In this document: positions 31,388 through 40,485 of the stretch, one piece after another
Position numbering within the stretch: position 1 is the stretch's first letter
Layout: each line of letters opens with the position of its first letter
Source of the DNA: BQJD01 sp964350265
GTDB taxonomy: Bacteria > Pseudomonadota > Gammaproteobacteria > Arenicellales > CAJQKF01
Length of the DNA stretch: 64,000 bases
Assembly (NCBI GenBank): GCA_964350265.1
Contig: CAYGJZ010000009.1
Location: 11,525-75,524, forward strand
Direction: 5' to 3'
Notes under the pieces: generated by a model
What the model was told of the DNA's origin: nothing
The model's input: the letters and a program-made list of their open reading frames with translations, nothing else
Database searches by the model: none
Translations under genes and position numbers: made by a program

Positions 31388-32095
31388 TCAGGACAGTGCC
31401 GCGGCGATCTGGGCAGTGATGGCGGTGGCCGCGGCAGCCGGGTCGGCGGCATCACGCACCGGCCGGCCGACCACGATGTAGTCGGCACCGGCGGCGAAGG
31501 CATCGGCCACCGTGACCATGCGCTTCTGGTCGTCCTCGCGGTTGTCCACCGGGCGGATGCCGGGGGTGACGATGAGCAGGCGATCGCCGAGTTCCCGGCG
31601 CAGCGACGCGGCCTCGATGCCGGAGGCAACCACCCCGGCGCAGCCGTGCTCCACCGCGCGGCGGGCCCGCGACAGCACCAGCTGTTCGACGTCGCAGCGA
31701 AAACCGAGATCGTCGAGGTCGCCGCGGTCGAGGCTGGTCAGGGCGGTCACCGCCAGCACCCGGACATCGTCGGCGGCGTTGGCGGCGGCGGCCATCATGG
31801 CGTCGTTGCCGTGCACGGTGACGAAGTCGATGCCGGTGCCGTTCAGTCGCGCCACCGCGCGGCCCACGGTGGCGGGAATGTCGAACAGCTTCAGGTCGGC
31901 GAACACCCGCTTGCCACGGGCGCGCAGCCAGGCCACCAGCTCGATGGCATCGCCGCTCATGAACAGCTCCAGGCCCACCTTGTAGAACACGGCGCCATCG
32001 CCGATGCGCTCGACCAGGTCACGGGCCTGCTCGGCGCTCGGCAGGTCGAGGGCAACGATCAGGCGTTCCCCAGGTGGCGGCTGGGTATGGGGCAT
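31388..32095 (-). CDS. pyrF: Orotidine 5'-phosphate decarboxylase
   Basis: 235 residues from ATG 32095; an in-frame ATG at 32125 would give 245, equal to E. coli, and neither has a clear ribosome binding site. It makes UMP from OMP. The catalytic DLKLFDIPATV (Asp-x-Lys-x4-Asp) and the phosphate-binding VTPGIRP and DYIVVGRP are visible. It is cytoplasmic. It leads a run with hemE; the lipoprotein genes lie 106 bases upstream. Confidence 0.96.
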   Translation of the reverse strand: MPHTQPPPGERLIVALDLPSAEQARDLVERIGDGAVFYKVGLELFMSGDAIELVAWLRARGKRVFADLKLFDIPATVGRAVARLNGTGIDFVTVHGNDAMMAAAANAADDVRVLAVTALTSLDRGDLDDLGFRCDVEQLVLSRARRAVEHGCAGVVASGIEAASLRRELGDRLLIVTPGIRPVDNREDDQKRMVTVADAFAAGADYIVVGRPVRDAADPAAAATAITAQIAAALS

Positions 32096-32201
32096 GGGCA
32101 GTACCAGGCGGTGGCTAGTGGGCATCGGCCCCGGCAGCCGGGTGCCGGGGTGGGCGATTATACCGCTGGCAGGCGCCGTCGCGGGACGGCGCGGGGAATG
32201 C

Positions 32202-32591
32202 CTAGTCGGAAACCACCAGGCGCGGGTTCCAGAATACCCGGCCCTTGGACTCGATCTGCTCCTCGAGCTCGTCGCCGCTCCACGACTTGCGCTGCTCGAG
32301 GTAGCCGTCCTTGAGCACGCGCAGCACGAAGGCGTCGGCATTGCGCAGTTGCGACTTGCCGACCTCGCGACGGATGTCCACCGGGGTGAGGCCCAGGTAG
32401 ACCCACTCGTTGGTGCTCTTGTTGTCGCGCACCGGGGTCTGCACCTGGTAGAGCACGTGGGCACCGAGGGGATCGGACTGCACCGTGAAGGGCACGATCT
32501 TGGTGGCGGCGCAGCCAGTGAGCACGGTGGCGGCGAGCACGGCACCGGCCACCCGGGTGGCCAGCGTACGGGTAGTGCGCAAATTACTCAT
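32202..32591 (-). CDS. PEGA-like lipoprotein B
   Basis: 129 residues. A lipobox LTGC puts the acylated Cys at 27. The mature part opens with a short beta segment, SDPLGAHVLYQVQ, that resembles the PEGA motif, followed by VYLGLTPVDIRREV and VLRVLKDGYLEQ, the same order as in the gene upstream (PLGxxV, LGxTPV, KDGY). The ATG lies 8 bases inside the end of that gene, so the two are coupled. The C-terminus WNPRLVVSD is unique. No function is known. Confidence 0.75.
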   Translation of the reverse strand: MSNLRTTRTLATRVAGAVLAATVLTGCAATKIVPFTVQSDPLGAHVLYQVQTPVRDNKSTNEWVYLGLTPVDIRREVGKSQLRNADAFVLRVLKDGYLEQRKSWSGDELEEQIESKGRVFWNPRLVVSD

Positions 32592-32931
32592 CGGACTTGT
32601 CCAGCTGGATTTCAACGAACTGCGGCTCGTCCAGGGCGGAGTCCTTGCTGCCGTGGCGCAGGGTGACCCAGAACGAGGAGGTCTTGTCGCGGTAGCCGTC
32701 CTTGTGCACCAGGATGTTGACGAACTTGCGCTTCTGCGCGCCCTCGCGCCACCAGACCTTGACCGGGGTGACGCCGAGCACGGTGTCGTCTTCAAGATTG
32801 ACGACTTCCGCGCCCTCGGGCTGCGTGTGAATCAGTGCCGCGCCGTGATTGGCGCAACCAACGAGGAGCGCGACGCAGGCCACGACGGTGAACTGGCGGG
32901 CGATCCGGGATGACAGTAGGGGAGTCGACAT
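32584..32931 (-). CDS. PEGA-like lipoprotein A
   Basis: 115 residues. A lipobox LVGC puts the acylated Cys at 26. The mature domain has HTQPEGAEVVN (PEGA), LGVTPVKVWW and HKDGYRDKTS, then SFWVTLRHGS and an acidic tail. It is a paralogue of the overlapping downstream gene. PEGA domains are usually appended to surface proteins, and a solitary PEGA lipoprotein likely sits in the periplasm or outer membrane. No partner is evident. Confidence 0.75.
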   Translation of the reverse strand: MSTPLLSSRIARQFTVVACVALLVGCANHGAALIHTQPEGAEVVNLEDDTVLGVTPVKVWWREGAQKRKFVNILVHKDGYRDKTSSFWVTLRHGSKDSALDEPQFVEIQLDKSDE

Positions 32932-32957
32932 GGCGAACCGGGAAGCGTGGTACGGGG

Positions 32958-33689
32958 TCAGAAGGAGAACTCGACACCGGCGGAGAGGACATTCAGGTCG
33001 GCGATTTCGTAGCGTTCCCACTCGGCGCGAACGGCAAAGTGATTGGAAACCCGGAATCGACCACCTACGCCGTAGTGTACGTCAGTGCCACTTTCACTGG
33101 CAACAAACTCGTCGTTCACCGCGGCGCTGCCACCAGATCCGTCGGGCAGGCGACCGCTGGCGGTGCCTCGGCCGTTGGCCTCCCAGTCGAGCACGCCGAG
33201 CCGGGCGTACAGGCCGAAGCGTTCGCCGATGGGCAGGGAGAACAGGCCGGCCAGGGAGATGCCCTCGACCTCGACCTTGACATCGGCATTGCCGCTGAAC
33301 GAACCCGACGGCGCCGCCACGTCGGTGGACAGGGACAGGCCGGCGGCGCCGAAGTCGATGCTGGTCAGTTCCACCGCGACCACCTCGCTGAAGCGGTAGC
33401 CGACGAAGTACTTGTTGGCATCGTCGCTGGTGCGCTGGGTGCACTCGGTGGTGTAGACCAGCTCGGCGAAGGACTCCGACACCAGGAAGGAACTGCCGCC
33501 TTCCCCGGACAGCGCCTCGCCGACATCGCCGGCGAACTCCTCGCACAGGGAGGTATCGTTGAAGAACTCGGTCTCGCCGTGGGAAAGCCCGATGTAGAAG
33601 CCGCGATCCTCGTCCAGCGCGTGTGCCGGCACGACCAGGACCGCCAGTGCCGCGGCCAGGGCGGCCGAGGCTCGATGGATGTTCGCCAT
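32958..33689 (-). CDS. Outer-membrane beta-barrel protein
   Basis: 243 residues. A signal peptide of 24 residues ends AHA. Alternating hydrophobic strands such as FGLYARLGVLDWEA, HYGVGGRFRVSNHFAVRAEWERY, and a C-terminal SAGVEFSF ending in Phe match small OmpA/OmpW-type barrels. Two Cys (CEEF and TECT) are unusual in a barrel and may lie in a loop. A GGAG site precedes the ATG and a promoter is visible upstream. The function is unknown. Confidence 0.8.
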   Translation of the reverse strand: MANIHRASAALAAALAVLVVPAHALDEDRGFYIGLSHGETEFFNDTSLCEEFAGDVGEALSGEGGSSFLVSESFAELVYTTECTQRTSDDANKYFVGYRFSEVVAVELTSIDFGAAGLSLSTDVAAPSGSFSGNADVKVEVEGISLAGLFSLPIGERFGLYARLGVLDWEANGRGTASGRLPDGSGGSAAVNDEFVASESGTDVHYGVGGRFRVSNHFAVRAEWERYEIADLNVLSAGVEFSF

Positions 33690-33753
33690 TTGCCTTCTCC
33701 GAAGCGGGTTGTTCTGCGCGTTGCCGGGGGCACACACCGCAGAACGGCAAACT

Positions 33754-33782
33754 ATCGTAGATCGGAGAAATATTTTTTACAA
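33754..33782 (-). promoter_or_regulatory. Promoter for the outer-membrane barrel gene
   Basis: On the minus strand TTGTAA (33782-33777) and TACGAT (33759-33754) are spaced by exactly 17 bases, in the strikingly AT-rich gap between aroB and the barrel gene. It lies about 65 bases before the ATG. Confidence 0.6.
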
Positions 33783-33812
33783 GAACTTGGCGCTTTTATT
33801 TAATTTTCTTCA

Positions 33813-34922
33813 TCAATTGTCGCCATGATTTCGCCATGACTGCTCATCGCGCAGGCCGTCGAGGGTGGCACGCAGTGCGGCAGGGTCGTAGCCGTCGTCG
33901 ACGAAGGCCTCGCCGATGGCCCGGAGCAGCACCAGGCGCAGCTGGCCGTCGGTCACCTTCTTGTCCACCTTCATGCGCGCCAGCAGGGTGTCCGTGGACA
34001 GCGCCGCCGGTCCCCGGGTCGGCAGCCCGGCGGCATGCACCAGCGCCTCGATGCGAGCTCGCGCATCGTCGGCAAGGTAGCCGCTGCGCACCGACAGGTC
34101 CGCGGCCATGCACAGCCCGGCGGCCACCGCCTCGCCGTGCAGCCACTGGCCGTGGCCAAGCCCGGTCTCGATGGCGTGGCCGAAGGTATGACCCAGGTTG
34201 AGCAAGGCACGCAGGCCCGCCTCGCGCTCGTCGGCGGCAACCACCTCGGCCTTGATCCGGCAGCACCGCGCCACCGCCTCGGCCACCACTTCCGGATCAA
34301 GGGCAAGCAGGGCGGCCATGCGTTCTTCGAGCATGGCGAAGAAGCCGGCATCGCGCAGCAGCGCGGTCTTGATCACCTCGGCCGCGCCGGCGGCCAGTTC
34401 GCGGGCCGGCAAGGTGGCCAGCACGGCGGTGTCGGCGATCACCGCGCGCGGCTGGTAGAACAGGCCGATCATGTTCTTGCCCAGGCGGGCGTTCACTGCG
34501 GTCTTGCCACCCACCGAGGAATCCACCTGCGCCAGCAGGGTGGTCGGCACCTGCACGAAGGGCACGCCGCGCTGGTAGCAGCCGGCAACGAAGCCGGCGA
34601 TGTCGCCGACCACGCCACCGCCGAGGGCAACCAGGGTGACGCGGCGGTCGCAGGGCACCTTGAGCAACTCGTCGACGATGTGCTCGGCCACCGCCATGGT
34701 CTTGTGCGACTCGCCGTCAGGCAGGATGCAGTGGTACACCTGGAAGGCCGACAATGCCTGGCTGACCCTGTCCAGGTACAACGGCGCCACCGTTTCGTTG
34801 CTCACGATCATCACCTGGCGGCCCTGCACGTGCGGTGCATACAGTTCCGCGCGGCCAATGAGATCGGGACCGATGTGTATCGGGTAGCTGCGCTCGCCGA
34901 GGTCGACGCTCAGGGTTTTCAT
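33813..34922 (-). CDS. aroB: 3-dehydroquinate synthase
   Basis: 369 residues. It converts DAHP to 3-dehydroquinate, the second step of the shikimate pathway, using NAD and a divalent metal. PDGESHKT, ALGGGVVGDIAGFVAG, the metal-binding Glu in LAAGAAEVIKTALL, and the His in NLGHTFGHAIE are visible. The ATG overlaps the aroK stop (ATGA). It ends the pilMNOPQ-aroK-aroB series; no terminator hairpin follows, only an AT-rich gap. Confidence 0.97.
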   Translation of the reverse strand: MKTLSVDLGERSYPIHIGPDLIGRAELYAPHVQGRQVMIVSNETVAPLYLDRVSQALSAFQVYHCILPDGESHKTMAVAEHIVDELLKVPCDRRVTLVALGGGVVGDIAGFVAGCYQRGVPFVQVPTTLLAQVDSSVGGKTAVNARLGKNMIGLFYQPRAVIADTAVLATLPARELAAGAAEVIKTALLRDAGFFAMLEERMAALLALDPEVVAEAVARCCRIKAEVVAADEREAGLRALLNLGHTFGHAIETGLGHGQWLHGEAVAAGLCMAADLSVRSGYLADDARARIEALVHAAGLPTRGPAALSTDTLLARMKVDKKVTDGQLRLVLLRAIGEAFVDDGYDPAALRATLDGLRDEQSWRNHGDN

Positions 34923-35440
34923 AGTGAAAGGATACTCTCGTGGATGCGTCGGGCCAGTGACTGCGGCGAGCGGTCATCGACGCGGATCACCAGGTCGGCG
35001 ACCTCGCGGTAGAGGGGATCGCGCACTTCCATCAACTGGCCGATGGTCTGTTCCAGGTTGCCGCCGACGAGCAACGGCCGGTGCTTGCTGTTGCGGGTAC
35101 GTCGCACCAGCCGCGCCACCGGCGCCAGCAGGTAGACGACGATGCCCGCGCCGCGCAGCAGCGCGCGGTTCTCCTCGCGGGTGACGACACCACCGCCGGT
35201 GGCGATGACGCTGCGCTGCCGCGACAGCAACTCGCGCAGCAGTTCGCTCTCGCGGCGACGGAAGCCGTCCTCGCCCTCGATCTCGAAGATCGTGGAGATG
35301 GTCACCCCGGTTCGCTGCTCGAGCTCGACGTCGCAGTCGACGAAGTCCAGCCCCGCCTGCCTGGCCAGCGCGCGGCCGACCGTGGTCTTGCCCACGCCCA
35401 TGGGGCCGACGAGTATGAGATTGCGATCCTGGTTGTCCAC
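34919..35440 (-). CDS. aroK: Shikimate kinase
   Basis: 173 residues from a GTG. It phosphorylates shikimate with ATP. The P-loop GPMGVGKTT is at 12-20, DxD in DCDVELE, GEDGFRRRE for the substrate, and TGGGVV. It is the canonical length. It follows pilQ after a 90-base gap and overlaps aroB. Confidence 0.96.
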   Translation of the reverse strand: MDNQDRNLILVGPMGVGKTTVGRALARQAGLDFVDCDVELEQRTGVTISTIFEIEGEDGFRRRESELLRELLSRQRSVIATGGGVVTREENRALLRGAGIVVYLLAPVARLVRRTRNSKHRPLLVGGNLEQTIGQLMEVRDPLYREVADLVIRVDDRSPQSLARRIHESILSL

Positions 35441-35474
35441 GAATGACGACGGTTCAACGGCTGCCCGCGGGGCA

Positions 35475-35496
35475 CCGCCCGGGCATACCCGGGCGG
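35475..35496. other. Stem-loop between pilQ and aroK
   Basis: CCGCCCGGG (35475-35483) pairs with CCCGGGCGG (35488-35496) over a CATA loop in the 90-base gap. There is no T-run. It may be an attenuator or processing site that separates pil from aro expression, but that is not proven. Confidence 0.4.
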
Positions 35497-35530
35497 GCGC
35501 GGCAACGACGCCGGGAACGACCGGCGACGG

Positions 35531-38500
35531 CTACCGGTTCACGGTCAGCGTCGGGTCGAGGATGCGCGGCGTCAGGAAGATGAGCAACTCGGTGCGGTTG
35601 TCGAAGTTGTTCTTCTTGCGGAACAACGCGCCGAGCAGCGGGATGTCGCCGAGCAACGGTACCTTGGTGGTGGACTCGGACTTCTGCTGCTCGTAGATGC
35701 CGCCGATGACCACGGTCTCGCCGTTGTCGAGCAACACCTTGGTGCGAATCTGCTTGGTGTTGATGGTTGCCTGGTCTGCGGCAACGAAGGAGTCCTTGGT
35801 GACGAAGACGTCGAGCACCATGCGATCGTCAGGGGTGATCTGCGGGGTCACGGTCAGGCCGAGCACCGCCTTCTTGGTCACCACGCCGCCCTCGCCGAGC
35901 ACGCTGGTGGTGAAGATGCGCTCCTGGCCCTGCTCGATGTGCGCCTCGCTCTGGTCGGTGGTCAACAACCGCGGGTTGGCGATGACCTTGCCGGTGCCCT
36001 CGGCCTCCAGCGCGGAGATCTCTAGATCGATCAGGTGCGAGAAGCCCGAGCCGGCCTTGGCCAGGGTGAAGGCATAGGAGGCGGCATTGGCATTGCCGAC
36101 GCCGTCTGCGGGCAGGTTCACGCTGACGCCGCCACGATCACCGACCGTGCCGCCGGCGCGCACCAGGTCGTTGTCCTCGATGGTTGCCGAGCCGATGGCG
36201 GTACCGATGTTGGAGTCGCTGACGCCGGGGAAGCGGGCGTTCTCGGTCACCCGGGTGAAGCCCAGCCGGGCGCCGATGTTGCGGCTGAAGTCGTCGTTGG
36301 CCTCGACGATGCGGGTCTCGATGAGCACCTGGCGCACCGGCCGGTCGAGCTGGGCGATCAGCTTGCGCACCTCGCGGATCTTCTCCCGCGTATCCTGCAC
36401 CAGCAGCGTGTTGGTGCGCGGATCGACGGTGACGTTGCCGCGCTCGGACAACAGCGTGTTGCTCTCGGTCTGCACCTCGCTGATGGACACGCTGCCGAAG
36501 AAGGACGGCTGGTAGCCGGTGTCCACCGCGCGCACCGATTTCAGGATGTCGGCGATGTCCGAGGCCTTGGCGTAGTTGATCTGGATCAGCTCGGAGACCA
36601 GCGGCTCGAGGTCGGAGACCTGGTTCTGCGCCTCCAGCGCCTGGCGTTCCTTGGCGGCGATTTCCTCCGAGGGCGCCACCCAGACCACGTTGCCGCGCTG
36701 GCGCTTGGCCAGGCCCTTGACCTGCAGGATGGTATCCAGCGCCTGGTCCCAGGGCACGTCCTGCAGACGCAGGGAAAGGTCGCCGCTGACGCTGTCGCTG
36801 GTGACGAAGTTCAACCCGGTGAAGTCGGCAATGACCTGCAGCGCGGCACGCACCGAGATGCGCTGGAAGTTGAAGGACAGGCGATCGCCGACGTAGCCGA
36901 ACTCGTCCGGCTCGCGCTCGTCGTCGCTGGCCAGGATCGGCGAGACCTGCACGGTGAGGGTGTCGCCGACCTGGTAGGAGGAATAGGAATACTCGCCCAC
37001 CGGGCTGACCACCATGCGCGCGCCGGCACCGGCGAAGAAGGTGTCGACGGTCTGCACCGGGGTGGCGAAGTCGGTGACGTCGAGGCGCTTCTCCAGCGAC
37101 TGCGGCAGGTTGGTGCCGGGGAAGTCGATGACGATCTCGCCGGCCTCGTCGCGCACGTCGACGCCGATTTCCGGGCTGGACAGCTTGACCGTGATCTTGC
37201 CGCCACCTTCCGGGGTGCGACGGAAGTCGACGTTCTCGACGTTGTAGGCCAGGTCGCGGCTGGTGGCGCTCTCGAAGGCCGGGCTGGTGCGCGCGGTGGT
37301 GGCCAGCTGGCGATCGGTGGGCGAGGCGAGCACCAGGGCGAGACCCTGGGCGGCCGGCCGCTGCTCGAAGTCCACCGGCGCGACGAGATTGAGAATGACC
37401 CGGGTGCGGTCGTCGGTCTGCGCGGTGACGATGCTTTCCACCGCGCCGAAGCCGACCCGCTGAATGGTTTCCGCGACGCCGTTGGCGGTGTCGAAGAAGT
37501 CGAGCACGATGCGCGGCGGCTGGTTGGTGCGGAACACCCCGGGCTCGGCGCTGGCGTCGACGTCGAAGTTCACCTGCAGGCGACCACCGGGCAACTCGGC
37601 ATAGGTGATGCCGGACAGGCGCGGTACCGCGGTGGCGGCAGGGGTCGGATCGGCGGGCGCATCCTGCGCCTGGACCTCGACCTGTGCCTGGGCCTGTGGC
37701 TGGGCCGGGTCGGCGGATTCCACCATCGGCGGCGGCGGGGCGGCGGGCTGCGCGGGGGCGGCCGCCGAGGAGACCTGTGCCTGGCTGGCGGCCATTTCCT
37801 CGATCACCGCCTGCTCGAGCTGTTGCTCGGTCACCGACGGCGGCGGCGGCACCGCGGCCGGCTGGGCCGCGCGCTGCACGGGCAGCTCCACGGCTGGCTC
37901 CGCGCTCGTGCTCGGCGCCGCACCGGCGGCGGGGGCGTTGTCGGCCAGCGCGGCCGGGGCGGGGTCGGCGGCGCCGTTGGTGGCCGGCAGCACCACGCGG
38001 GCACGCTCGCCGTCGGCCGGATCCGCGGTCGCGGTACGGGCGGCCTCGGCCACCTGCTCGGCAACCTGGTTCTCGGCCTGCTGGTTCTCGGCTTGGGCCG
38101 GGTCCGCGACGGGGGCGGCAGGCGTCGGGCTGTCGGCGACCTCGGCGGAGCGGTTGGAGGATTCGATCTCCTGGAGCACGCTGCGCTCGAGATCGGACAT
38201 GCCGTTGTAGGCGCCCGGGTCGCGACCCTCGGCAGCCGCTGCCTGGGTGGCCGGGGCGGCCGGGGCCGCCGGGATCGATGCCTGGCTGACCGCCTCGCCG
38301 GCGGCGGCGCCCTCGCGTACGGCGATGCGGTAACCGCCGTCCACCGGGGTAATGTCCAGCGAACCGGCGGATTTCAGCAGGATGTCGAAATTGGCGCGGT
38401 TGGGGGAGTCGGTCTCGTAGGGAAACACGCCGCGCACGATGCCCGACTCGCCGATGTCGCGAATCTCCCGCGACAGCCTGGCCTCGGGAAAGGACACGCG

Positions 38501-38725
38501 CAGTCGGTAGCCGTTGTCGAGCACCTCGGTGGTGTAGTCCAGGCCGTCCGGGGTGTTGATGCCGAAGACCGCCTGCTCGCCTTCCAGCCAGCGCAGCTCG
38601 GCCACTTCCTGGGCCACCGCCGCCAGCGGCGCCAGCGCGAGGACCAGCCATGCACCGAGCATGCCCGGGCGCAATGCCCGCCCGGCAGGACCGCCGCGGG
38701 ATCGTGTTCCGTTGAAGAAGTTCAA
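35531..38725 (-). CDS. pilQ: Type IV pilus outer-membrane secretin PilQ
   Basis: 1064 residues from a TTG directly after the pilP stop, which gives a good signal peptide with Arg-rich n-region and cleavage after AVA (38). An ATG at 38662 would give a leader without positive charge. The first AMIN domain is at 40-138. An Ala/Pro/Gln-rich linker covers about 139-366, far longer than in Pseudomonas PilQ. Two more AMIN-like domains, an STN/N0 domain (RLSFNFQRISVRAALQVIAD), N1 (INYAKASDIADIL), and the secretin barrel with LLGDIPLLGALFRKK and LLIFLTPRIL follow. It forms the gated pore for the pilus fibre. Confidence 0.95.
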   Translation of the reverse strand: MNFFNGTRSRGGPAGRALRPGMLGAWLVLALAPLAAVAQEVAELRWLEGEQAVFGINTPDGLDYTTEVLDNGYRLRVSFPEARLSREIRDIGESGIVRGVFPYETDSPNRANFDILLKSAGSLDITPVDGGYRIAVREGAAAGEAVSQASIPAAPAAPATQAAAAEGRDPGAYNGMSDLERSVLQEIESSNRSAEVADSPTPAAPVADPAQAENQQAENQVAEQVAEAARTATADPADGERARVVLPATNGAADPAPAALADNAPAAGAAPSTSAEPAVELPVQRAAQPAAVPPPPSVTEQQLEQAVIEEMAASQAQVSSAAAPAQPAAPPPPMVESADPAQPQAQAQVEVQAQDAPADPTPAATAVPRLSGITYAELPGGRLQVNFDVDASAEPGVFRTNQPPRIVLDFFDTANGVAETIQRVGFGAVESIVTAQTDDRTRVILNLVAPVDFEQRPAAQGLALVLASPTDRQLATTARTSPAFESATSRDLAYNVENVDFRRTPEGGGKITVKLSSPEIGVDVRDEAGEIVIDFPGTNLPQSLEKRLDVTDFATPVQTVDTFFAGAGARMVVSPVGEYSYSSYQVGDTLTVQVSPILASDDEREPDEFGYVGDRLSFNFQRISVRAALQVIADFTGLNFVTSDSVSGDLSLRLQDVPWDQALDTILQVKGLAKRQRGNVVWVAPSEEIAAKERQALEAQNQVSDLEPLVSELIQINYAKASDIADILKSVRAVDTGYQPSFFGSVSISEVQTESNTLLSERGNVTVDPRTNTLLVQDTREKIREVRKLIAQLDRPVRQVLIETRIVEANDDFSRNIGARLGFTRVTENARFPGVSDSNIGTAIGSATIEDNDLVRAGGTVGDRGGVSVNLPADGVGNANAASYAFTLAKAGSGFSHLIDLEISALEAEGTGKVIANPRLLTTDQSEAHIEQGQERIFTTSVLGEGGVVTKKAVLGLTVTPQITPDDRMVLDVFVTKDSFVAADQATINTKQIRTKVLLDNGETVVIGGIYEQQKSESTTKVPLLGDIPLLGALFRKKNNFDNRTELLIFLTPRILDPTLTVNR

Positions 38726-38726
38726 A

Positions 38727-39272
38727 TCACTGTACCAGGTTGAGCGTGGCTCGGCGTTCCTCCCACTGACCCGCAGGGCCCTTGACCACTTCCCGCAAAA
38801 CGATTTCCTGCTCGGTAATGTCGATGATCTTACCATTTTGCTGTCCCACGTGGTTGCCCCGGGTCACGGTGTGGGTACCGCCGTCGGGTGCGCCGATCAG
38901 CGCCCATTCCGTGCCCTCCCGGGACATGGTGCCGAACATGCGCAGCGCGTCGAGCGGAAACTGTTCCAGCGGCTCGCGCCGCCGCTGGGGTTCGAAGACG
39001 TCGCCGGCGCCGTCGGACACCACCGGGTCGTTCTTGCGCAGGTTGAGCGACAGGAACGGGTCGACGAAGGCTTCGCCGGCATAGACGTAGCTTTCATAGG
39101 GTTCCAGCTGCGGCAACGGCTCGACCTCCGGGCGGGTGTCCTTGAAGGCGTCACGGGTGAATTGGCGCAGGTCTTCCAGGTCCGCGCCACGCTCGCAGCC
39201 GGCCAGCAGCAGGGCCGCGGCGACGACGACGACGACACCGGCCGGTCGGGAGAATGGGGGTGTTGCAGGCAT
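38727..39272 (-). CDS. pilP: Type IV pilus lipoprotein PilP
   Basis: 181 residues. Lipobox LLAGC gives the acylated Cys at 26. PilP links the inner-membrane PilN/PilO pair to the PilQ secretin. The homology region YVYAGEAFVDPFLS, EQFPLDALRMFGTM and RGNHVGQQNGKI are conserved. It sits one base before the pilQ TTG and 4 bases after pilO. Confidence 0.94.
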   Translation of the reverse strand: MPATPPFSRPAGVVVVVAAALLLAGCERGADLEDLRQFTRDAFKDTRPEVEPLPQLEPYESYVYAGEAFVDPFLSLNLRKNDPVVSDGAGDVFEPQRRREPLEQFPLDALRMFGTMSREGTEWALIGAPDGGTHTVTRGNHVGQQNGKIIDITEQEIVLREVVKGPAGQWEERRATLNLVQ

Positions 39273-39276
39273 CGGG

Positions 39277-39909
39277 TTACTGGCGCACGGTGCGCACCGG
39301 CTTGCCGTTGCGCGATGCCGCCGCATCGGGTTCATCGAGGTAGCGGTAGGTCTTGACCACCGCGCTGACGGAGAGCTGGCCATTGGGCTGACCCGACATG
39401 GACAGGTTGCCAAGGGTGACGATGCGCGGCAGGGCCGCGAGATCGCTGACGAACTGGCTGAACTGGTGATAGGTGCCGCGCACGCTCAGGTCGATGGGCA
39501 AGGTGGCGTAGAAATCGCCCACCTGCTCGCGCTGCGGCTTGAACAGCGAGAACTCCAGCCCGCGGGCAAGACCTGCCTGGGTGATGTCGATCAACAGCTG
39601 CGGCACCTCGGTGCGGTCGGGCAGCTGGTCCACCAGCACGCCGAAGGACTCTTCCATGATGGTCAGCTGCTCGCGGTAGACGGGCAGGTTGATGGCCTTG
39701 CCCTTGCGGTCGAGGAAGGTGGCGCGCAGGTTGGTCTCCTCGCGCTCGAGTCGCTCCAGCTCGTCGATCTGGGTACTGACCAGGAACTTGTAGCCGGCCC
39801 ACAGGATGCCGCCGAACACCAGCATCACGACGAAGGCCTTGAACCACTGCGGCCAGGTCGACAGGTCGGCGACGTCCATCTCCTGCAGGTCGGAAAGATT
39901 GATGGCCAT
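39277..39909 (-). CDS. pilO: Type IV pilus inner-membrane protein PilO
   Basis: 210 residues. A short cytoplasmic N-terminus, one membrane segment at about 26-44, a coiled coil (IDELERLEREETNLRA), and a ferredoxin-like periplasmic domain (FSLFKPQREQVGDFYATLPIDLSVRGTYHQ, split here by strands) match PilO. It dimerises with PilN and binds PilP. It starts 6 bases after pilN. Confidence 0.95.
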   Translation of the reverse strand: MAINLSDLQEMDVADLSTWPQWFKAFVVMLVFGGILWAGYKFLVSTQIDELERLEREETNLRATFLDRKGKAINLPVYREQLTIMEESFGVLVDQLPDRTEVPQLLIDITQAGLARGLEFSLFKPQREQVGDFYATLPIDLSVRGTYHQFSQFVSDLAALPRIVTLGNLSMSGQPNGQLSVSAVVKTYRYLDEPDAAASRNGKPVRTVRQ

Positions 39910-39915
39910 CGCTGC

Positions 39916-40485
39916 CTACCCCGCGCGGTTTTCGTCGGTTTTCACTGGACCGGCCCGGCGGATGTCCAGGGTGAAGGCACTGACCCGGCCGCTGCTGTCG
40001 CCGATCACGTTGATCACGTTGAGCTTCGGGTCGTGGAACCAGGCCGAGTCCTCCAGCGCGCGCATGAACGCCGAGACCCGGGCATTGGACTGCGCCCGCC
40101 CCTCCAGCACCACCGCCTCGTCGCGCTTGGTCAGCCGGGTCAGGAACACGCCCTCGGGCAGGATCCGCACCAGGTCGTCGACGATGCGCACCAGCTCGGT
40201 ACGGTTCTGCTGCAACCCCTGGATGACCTGCATGCGCGCGATCAGGCGGTCGCGTCTCTCGCGCAGGTCGTTGATTTCCTTGATCTCGTCTTCCAGCGCG
40301 CCGATCTCCGTGCGCAGGAAGGCATTGCGCGCATTCTGCTGGTCCTTGCGCAGCTCCATGTACTGGTAGACACCGAGCACGATCAGCGCCGCCACCAGCC
40401 ACAGGCCCACGGTGAAGGTGGCCAGCTGGCGCGATCGCCGCTCGCGCTGCTCGTCGCGCCAGGGCAGCAGGTTGATGCCGTTCAT
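39916..40485 (-). CDS. pilN: Type IV pilus inner-membrane protein PilN
   Basis: 189 residues. The conserved cytoplasmic MNGINLLPWRDE that binds PilM opens the protein. One membrane segment (about 24-43) and a coiled coil with a periplasmic ferredoxin-like domain follow. It couples PilM to PilO. The ATG overlaps the pilM stop. Confidence 0.95.
   Translation of the reverse strand: MNGINLLPWRDEQRERRSRQLATFTVGLWLVAALIVLGVYQYMELRKDQQNARNAFLRTEIGALEDEIKEINDLRERRDRLIARMQVIQGLQQNRTELVRIVDDLVRILPEGVFLTRLTKRDEAVVLEGRAQSNARVSAFMRALEDSAWFHDPKLNVINVIGDSSGRVSAFTLDIRRAGPVKTDENRAG

Noticed and set aside
35475..35496. Rho-independent terminator after pilQ
   Set aside because: The stem is good but there is no T-run, and pil-aro cotranscription is common, so it is listed only as a stem-loop.
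38660..38662. ATG 38662 as the pilQ start
   Set aside because: It would give a signal peptide with no positive charge and a gap after pilP; the TTG at 38725 gives a proper leader and near-overlap with pilP. Not fully excluded.
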